Positions 5,869-7,796 of a DNA stretch of 7,796 nucleotides are shown here, in pieces. The DNA lies in NCBI GenBank assembly GCA_964597495.1, contig CAZQYC010000138.1, forward strand, positions 1 through 7,796, written 5' to 3'. Positions within the stretch are counted from its first letter, which is position 1, and each line of letters begins with the position of its first letter. The DNA is from CAZQYC01 sp964597495. GTDB lineage: Bacteria; Pseudomonadota; Gammaproteobacteria; Steroidobacterales; Steroidobacteraceae. The notes beneath the pieces are model-generated. The model had not been told where the DNA came from. It saw only the letters and a program-made list of their open reading frames with translations, and did not search any database. The translations under genes and the position numbers were made by a program.

Positions 5869-7042
5869 AACCAATCTGCTTTTAGCGGTGGACGACGAAC
5901 GGGACTTCCTCGAGCTGGTGGCGCAGCTCGCCGAGGGCGTTGGATATAAAGTCATTACTGCCGATAGCGCAGTAACATTCAAGGATCAGCTGTCACAGCA
6001 TCAGCCATCTTTGGTCTTGCTCGATTTGCAATTGCCGTCCATGGACGGCGTCGAAGCGCTGCGTCATTTGGCGCGACTTGGCACCGACGCCGGTGTGGTG
6101 CTGGCAAGCGGGATGGATCAGCGCGTTCTGACCAGTGCTCGGCAGTTGGGCGAATCTCTGGGCCTCAAGATGCTCGGTACTTTGCAAAAGCCGGCATTGC
6201 TCGAAGATATCGAAGCCGTCTTGACCCGCCATTTCGGCCGAGCCGCCAATTTGCGGCCTGCCGATTTGCACAAGGCGATCGAAGAGATGGAACTGGTCGT
6301 GCACTATCAACCGCGGTTGGAGCGCGCCGGCGCCGATTGGCGCGTCAGCGGCGCGGAGGCCTTGGTTCGCTGGCAGCATCCAACCTTGGGGCTCATCTAT
6401 CCGAAAGATTTCCTGCATTTGGCGGACGATCACCAAGTGACCGCAGCGATCGCCGATTTCGTATTGACGGATGCGATTCGACAGGCCGGGCATTGGCGTT
6501 CGCACGGATTGGACTTGGCCGTAGCCGTTAATTTGGCGCCGCGTCTCGTGAAAGACTTGGAATTTCCGGATCGCTTGGGGCGTATCTTGAGCGAGTTCAA
6601 TGTGGCCGCGTCGCAATTGGTGCTCGATGTGGTGGAAGACGCCGCGCATAACGACACCGATCTCGCCATGGATATTTATACGCGGCTGCGAGTCAAGGGA
6701 GTCGGCCTGGCGTTGGACGATTTCGGTATCGGCGTGTCGTCGCTGACTCACCTTTATAAGATGCCGTTTAGCGAGGTTAAGATCGACCACTCCTTGATCG
6801 GTGCGCTGCCGCAGAGCCGCGGTGCGGTCACCGTCGTGCGTGCCATCGTGCAACTCGCTCACAGTTTGTCGTTAGCGGTCTGCGCCGAAGGCGTCGAATC
6901 GGCACTCGCGTTCGATCTACTGGACGAGTGCGGCTGCGACCGAGCGCAAGGCGATTTCATCGGCAAGCCGGCGCCGGCCGGCGAATTCGAAGCGTTTATC
7001 CTTGCGTGGAACGGCACGCACAACATTCAGAAGGCGGGTTGA
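5855..7042 (+). CDS. REC-EAL response regulator, probable cyclic-di-GMP phosphodiesterase
   Basis: A 395-residue protein from GTG 5855. Residues ~5-125 are a receiver: acidic pair Asp13/Asp14, phospho-acceptor Asp57 in LLDLQLP, Ser85 and Lys112. Residues ~138-385 are an EAL domain, which in active members hydrolyses cyclic-di-GMP to linear pGpG with Mg or Mn. Visible site residues are Glu168-Ala-Leu-Val-Arg172, Asn226 (VNLAP), Asp288-Asp289 (DDFG), Lys309 (VKID), Glu345 (AEGVE) and Gln365 (AQG). The usual E-x-T-E motif reads D-V-V-E (258-261), so a metal-binding Glu is Asp and the Thr is Val; activity is likely but not certain. The layout is that of RocR-type regulators. Overlap with the LOV kinase and its ribosome-binding site imply co-expression, making it the probable output of that phosphorelay. 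It ends 17 bases from the convergent kinase gene. Confidence 0.92.
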   Translation: MSNSKTNLLLAVDDERDFLELVAQLAEGVGYKVITADSAVTFKDQLSQHQPSLVLLDLQLPSMDGVEALRHLARLGTDAGVVLASGMDQRVLTSARQLGESLGLKMLGTLQKPALLEDIEAVLTRHFGRAANLRPADLHKAIEEMELVVHYQPRLERAGADWRVSGAEALVRWQHPTLGLIYPKDFLHLADDHQVTAAIADFVLTDAIRQAGHWRSHGLDLAVAVNLAPRLVKDLEFPDRLGRILSEFNVAASQLVLDVVEDAAHNDTDLAMDIYTRLRVKGVGLALDDFGIGVSSLTHLYKMPFSEVKIDHSLIGALPQSRGAVTVVRAIVQLAHSLSLAVCAEGVESALAFDLLDECGCDRAQGDFIGKPAPAGEFEAFILAWNGTHNIQKAG

Positions 7043-7059
7043 CGGAGAGTGGCCAGTCA

Positions 7060-7796
7060 TCACGCACTCTTTCGATCGCCGATATTTTTTCCCGGCCGCA
7101 GCAGATTGAGAGGGCAGGCAAGCGCCACGCGCGTTCCTGCGCCAGGTTCCTCGAACGCCACCGTTCCGCCCATCATGTGCGCGCGATACTCCATGATCTT
7201 TAACCCCAGGCCTGGCTTTCCTTGCGCGAGCCCTGCCGACAAGCCGATGCCGTCGTCGGTTACCGAGAGATGCAGTTTACGGGGCGTAGTACGCAATTCG
7301 ATATCGATGCGTTTGGCGCGTGCATAGCGCGCGGCATTCGTCGTTGCTTCCTGGGCGATGCGATAGAGATGCGTGGCTGAACCCTCGTCGAGTTCCGGCA
7401 GTCGCAGTGAGCGATCTTCGAAGTTGCATGCAAGCCCGTACATGTCGGTGCAGCGCGTTGCCAGATGCCGCAGTGCTTCCGGCAGTCCGCCGCGTTCCAA
7501 ATTGACCGGTGCAAGACCGCGCGCCAGCGATCGCGTGCTCTGAATGGTGTGAGCGAGCAGTTCGGTGATTTTCGACAATTGCGGCAAGTAACGCGGCTGC
7601 TCGCGGGCGATTTGCACTTCGAGACTTTTGAGCAGCAGCGACAAGCCGGTGAGCTCTTGGCCGAGCCCATCGTGCAAGTCGCTGCCCAATCGTCGTTGCT
7701 CGCGATTCGATATTTCCGAGATCTCCTGTTCCAGTTCGCGACGCAGGGTGACGTCGCGGCTTGCGCAAACCAAGCCGATCACGGCGCCGCTGTGGT
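7060..7796 (-). CDS. NarX/UhpB-type (HisKA_3) sensor histidine kinase, 5' part outside the window
   Basis: Reads leftward; the frame is open at the window edge (HSGAVIGLVCASRDVTLRR), so the N-terminus is missing. The GTG at 7782 is internal, because GLVCASRDVTLRRELE is the usual end of a PAS domain leading into the kinase core. Numbering from that GTG, the HisKA_3 dimerisation helix contains EQRRLGSDLHDGLGQ with phospho-acceptor His37. The HATPase domain has EATTNAARYA (Asn149), DDGIG (176-180), GLGLKIMEYRA (191-201) and GGT, ending at a TGA (7060-7062). This subfamily normally phosphorylates NarL/FixJ-type regulators with an HTH output; none is in the window, so its partner is probably upstream of it or elsewhere. 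Its stop faces that of the REC-EAL gene with 17 bases between and no visible terminator. Confidence 0.9.
   Translation of the reverse strand, partial: HSGAVIGLVCASRDVTLRRELEQEISEISNREQRRLGSDLHDGLGQELTGLSLLLKSLEVQIAREQPRYLPQLSKITELLAHTIQSTRSLARGLAPVNLERGGLPEALRHLATRCTDMYGLACNFEDRSLRLPELDEGSATHLYRIAQEATTNAARYARAKRIDIELRTTPRKLHLSVTDDGIGLSAGLAQGKPGLGLKIMEYRAHMMGGTVAFEEPGAGTRVALACPLNLLRPGKNIGDRKSA

Noticed and set aside
5993..6862. Open frame of 289 codons on the minus strand
   Set aside because: It is antisense to the REC-EAL gene, whose receiver and EAL motifs are unmistakable. The antisense product is rich in His, Arg and Gln without domain features.

Overview
This looks like chromosomal DNA from a draft proteobacterial assembly. 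Gene style, the encoded CCA on the tRNA, GC-rich third positions and the domain repertoire suggest a gamma-proteobacterium, but the genus cannot be fixed from sequence alone. A run of 100 N bases with the same 55 bases on both sides shows that two contigs were joined here without being merged.

Layout from left to right. Positions 1-55 are the 3' part of tRNA-Gly(CCC). Positions 124-1278 (+) encode a polytopic membrane protein with a soluble, helical, TPR-like C-terminal half. It converges with a minus-strand gene (2644 down to 1302) for an AlbA_2/Schlafen-type putative nucleic-acid-binding protein. That gene is split only by the artificial gap; collapsing the duplicated 55 bases gives one clean 395-residue frame. 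Positions 2645-3072 contain no intact gene. This stretch holds a dense array of five hairpins (2682-2838) bounded by imperfect terminal inverted repeats, which I interpret as a MITE-like non-autonomous element. Directly abutting its right end is a 28-codon signal-peptide-like reading frame without a convincing start, probably a gene remnant.

The right half is a signalling locus. Positions 3073-5868 (+) encode a 931-residue hybrid histidine kinase: an N-terminal LOV domain (blue-light flavin photosensor type), three more PAS domains, HisKA, HATPase and a C-terminal receiver. Its stop overlaps by 14 bases the start of a REC-EAL response regulator (5855-7042, +), a likely cyclic-di-GMP phosphodiesterase preceded by a good ribosome-binding site. 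Together they suggest a light- or redox-responsive phosphorelay controlling cyclic-di-GMP. A NarX/UhpB-type (HisKA_3) kinase, whose 5' end lies beyond the window, converges on this pair from the right with a 17-base gap.

The points most worth a second look are: the LOV domain keeps the photoactive cysteine but lacks both arginines that normally hold the FMN phosphate; the EAL domain has Glu-to-Asp and Thr-to-Val changes in a metal-site motif; and the hairpin array between 2682 and 2838.
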